Notes under the pieces: generated by a model
What the model saw: the letters and a program-made list of their open reading frames with translations, nothing else
Told to the model about the DNA's origin: nothing
Database searches by the model: none
Source: Bradyrhizobium liaoningense
Lineage (GTDB): Bacteria > Pseudomonadota > Alphaproteobacteria > Rhizobiales > Xanthobacteraceae
Assembly (NCBI RefSeq): GCF_018130955.1
Contig: NZ_JAFCJM010000004.1
Span: 124,001 to 188,000, forward strand
Reading direction: 5' to 3'
Length of the DNA stretch: 64,000 nt
Translations under genes and position numbers: made by a program
Shown here: in pieces, positions 61,976 to 64,000 of the stretch
Numbering within the stretch: the first letter of the stretch is position 1
Layout: every line of letters starts with the position of its first letter

Positions 61976-64000
61976 TCAGGGCACGCGCAACCCGTCAGGC
62001 ACCATGCCCTGGCGCCGGACCAGCAGCAGCGCGAGCACGACCGTGGGCACGAGTATCGCAAGTCCCAGCAAGGTCACCTGCATCTGCGACAGCGGCATGA
62101 TCCCGCCGCCGGGCGTCGCGATCACGAATCCGCCGATGACCAGCAGAATGCGGATCGGCCATTCCATGAGCCCGGCATTCCGGAGATCGCCAACATAGGC
62201 CTGGTAGCCCTGAATGCCCCCGCAGATGAAGACGATGCCGAAACAGGCAAGCGCCGTGAGCCCGAGCGCCTCGGGGTAGGGATTGCTGCCCTGGAGCAGC
62301 AACGCCGGGTTCAGCACGAAGAAGAACGGAATGAAATAGATGATGCTGCCGACCCACATGCTCTCCCAGCCCGTCTTCATCGCGGGCGCGCCGGCAATGC
62401 CGGCCGCGGCGAAGGAGGCGATCGCGACCGGCGGCGTGATCGAGGACAGCATGCCCCAGTAGAAGATGAACATGTGCACGGCCATCTTGTTCAGCCCGAG
62501 CTTTTCCAGCGCCGGGGCCACCAGGATGGCGAGGAAGATGTAGCACGACGTCGTCGTCAGCCCGAGGCCGAGGATCAGGCTGGTGATGGCGCACATGATC
62601 AGCAGCAGGAACGCGTCACCGCCGGCGATGTTGAGGAGGTCGTTGGCAAGGCTCGAGATCACGCCGGTAAGCGAGAACGCGCCGATCAGGAGACCACAGC
62701 CGGCCAGGATCGCGATCAGCTCGACGAACGTCTTGCCGTTGAGCTCAAGGAACTGCAGCCAGCGCGCGCCGCCCCAGTTCTTGCCGGGGAAGAACTCGTT
62801 CAGCGCGGCGAGCAGGCACATGCCCCAAAGCGCCGCGTTGAGAACGCTGAACCAGAACATGGCCGCGGTCGCGACGATCGAGAGGATCAACACGGCCGTG
62901 TTGCCGAGCTTCCACGGCGCCGGTCCGGACCACTGGTGCAAAATCACCAGCAACACGGACGCGTAGAACGGTGCGTGGCTCTCGCGTTTGAAATGGAGCA
63001 GCATGACCACGAGGACGACGATGACGAACAAATAGTACCAGCCGTCCTTGAAGGCGTCCCAGAAGCGCGGCAGCTCGGCACGAGGAATGCCCTTCAGCTT
63101 GTGGCGGGCGGCGTAAGCGTCGACCTGCGCGAACAGGCCGACATAATAGAGTACCGAGGGTATGGTTGCGGCGAGCGCGACGTCGGCATAGCTCGTGTTC
63201 ATGAACTGGGCCATCACGAAGGCGGTGGCGCCGAGCACAGGCGGTGCCAGCACCGCGCCGGTCGAGGCGCAGGCCTCGATCGCGCCGGAATAGGACGGTG
63301 TAAAGCCCGTCTTCTTCATGGCGGGAATGGTCATGGTGCCGGCGGTGAGCACGTTGGAGACGATGCTGCCGCCGACGGTGCCGAGCAGGCCCGAGGCGAA
63401 CACGCAGACTTTTGCCGCTCCGCCGCGGAACGTGCCGCACATCGCAAAGGCGATGTTGATGAAGAACTTTCCGGCGCCCGTCATCATCAGCGCGGTGCCG
63501 AACACCAAAAAGCCGATTACGGTGTCGGCAAAGGCCTGGATCGGGATGCCCAACAGGCTTTCGCCCGAGAGCATGTGATAGGCGGTGGTTTGCTGCAGTG
63601 TCGATTGCGTGCCGCGGAACGGGCCAAGCCAGGTGGCGTCGGCAAACATCGGGTAGAACGTAAACGGCAGCACGCTCAGGAGCAGGCTCCAGCCGCCGGT
63701 GCGGCGCAGCGCCTCCATCAGCAGGAACCACATCACCAGCCCAGCGACGATGACGTGGGTTGGCGCACCGTCAAACTCCCATCCGAATTGCGCGGCCTTG
63801 CGAATGTTGAACATCAGCCAGATCGCGGAGACGAAGGTCGCGGCGAACAGCAGCAGGTCGTACCAGGGGATGCGGTCGAGCGGCGCCGTCTCCGATCCCG
63901 GGAACATCAGGAAGGTGAACGGCAGCATCAACGCGATCAGCAGGTAGAAATATTCGGTGTTGAGCTGGGTGTAATCGATAAAGAAGCGCAGCGAGAATTG
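61976..64000 (-). CDS. TRAP transporter fused permease (4TM/12TM), 5' end outside the window
   Basis: An inner-membrane protein in which the small DctQ-like and large DctM-like subunits are fused. The frame is open to the right edge of the window, so the start is outside; the visible part has over 670 residues and some 16 hydrophobic helices. The DctM-like half contains GAGKFFINIAFAMCGTFRGGAAKVCVFASGLLGTVGGSIVSNVLTAG and a later AITSLILGLGLTTTSCY motif. It imports a carboxylate with a periplasmic binding protein, probably encoded to the right. It is 21 bp upstream of the glutaminase gene in the same direction. Confidence 0.9.
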   Translation of the reverse strand, partial: QFSLRFFIDYTQLNTEYFYLLIALMLPFTFLMFPGSETAPLDRIPWYDLLLFAATFVSAIWLMFNIRKAAQFGWEFDGAPTHVIVAGLVMWFLLMEALRRTGGWSLLLSVLPFTFYPMFADATWLGPFRGTQSTLQQTTAYHMLSGESLLGIPIQAFADTVIGFLVFGTALMMTGAGKFFINIAFAMCGTFRGGAAKVCVFASGLLGTVGGSIVSNVLTAGTMTIPAMKKTGFTPSYSGAIEACASTGAVLAPPVLGATAFVMAQFMNTSYADVALAATIPSVLYYVGLFAQVDAYAARHKLKGIPRAELPRFWDAFKDGWYYLFVIVVLVVMLLHFKRESHAPFYASVLLVILHQWSGPAPWKLGNTAVLILSIVATAAMFWFSVLNAALWGMCLLAALNEFFPGKNWGGARWLQFLELNGKTFVELIAILAGCGLLIGAFSLTGVISSLANDLLNIAGGDAFLLLIMCAITSLILGLGLTTTSCYIFLAILVAPALEKLGLNKMAVHMFIFYWGMLSSITPPVAIASFAAAGIAGAPAMKTGWESMWVGSIIYFIPFFFVLNPALLLQGSNPYPEALGLTALACFGIVFICGGIQGYQAYVGDLRNAGLMEWPIRILLVIGGFVIATPGGGIMPLSQMQVTLLGLAILVPTVVLALLLVRRQGMVPDGLRVP

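Overview
The window looks like chromosomal DNA of a Bradyrhizobium-like alphaproteobacterium (Nitrobacteraceae). This is inferred from high GC, dense operons with ATGA overlaps, an IalB-family protein, RPE-like inverted repeats near 43.8, 57.2 and 58.9 kb, FNR/FixK-type boxes (TTGA-N6-TCAA) and Irr/ICE-like TTTAGAA motifs. No rRNA, CRISPR array, integrase or transposase was seen. One tRNA, Gln(CTG), lies near 23.9 kb.

Layout. 0-14.3 kb: a 5'-truncated Orn/Lys/Arg-type decarboxylase with an AspT-family antiporter and a small secreted protein. Next come a PPK2 polyphosphate kinase operon, a membrane protein/HlyD-like pair, DUF2092, a hybrid histidine kinase with a substrate-binding sensor domain, DUF3300 (with an S74-like tail) and DUF2950. 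Three perfect FNR/FixK-type boxes sit in the upstream regions of this block, suggesting low-oxygen control.

14.3-19.9 kb: an accessory block with no close link to its neighbours. A SARP/BTAD regulator heads an apparent operon with a Gly-Tyr-repeat PAP2/haloperoxidase-like protein and a protein resembling G1 (eqolisin) glutamic peptidases. The block ends at a broken copy of the 3' end of the gene that borders its left side.

20-30 kb: myo-inositol catabolism (iolG, iolD, iolE), the tRNA, a YbaA/DUF1428 protein and a complete five-gene branched-chain amino acid-type ABC transporter. 29.6-34.5 kb: an IalB-like protein and an MdtAB-like RND efflux pair. 35-40.6 kb: an iron-uptake operon (TonB-dependent receptor, PiuC/YbiX-type dioxygenase, exbB, exbD, tonB) behind three phased Irr-like motifs.

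40.6-54.3 kb: a peptidase M50 gene, then a sugar or sugar-acid catabolic locus. It has an IlvD/Edd-family dehydratase, two SDR dehydrogenases, a GFA-family protein, a LacI regulator, a CUT1-type ABC importer, a DenD-like dehydrogenase, a PfkB-family KDG kinase and a KDPG aldolase. Together these suggest import of a sugar or aldonate, dehydration to a 2-keto-3-deoxy acid, phosphorylation and aldol cleavage. Two matching 14-bp palindromes near the LacI gene are likely operators.

54.3-64 kb: acyl-CoA genes (SCP-x-type thiolase, CaiB-type CoA-transferase, a thiolase-fold protein without the nucleophilic Cys paired with a DUF35 protein), a 33-residue membrane microprotein, a CMD/AhpD-like protein, a MazG-like protein, a glutaminase fused to STAS and cNMP domains, and a fused TRAP permease that runs off the right edge.
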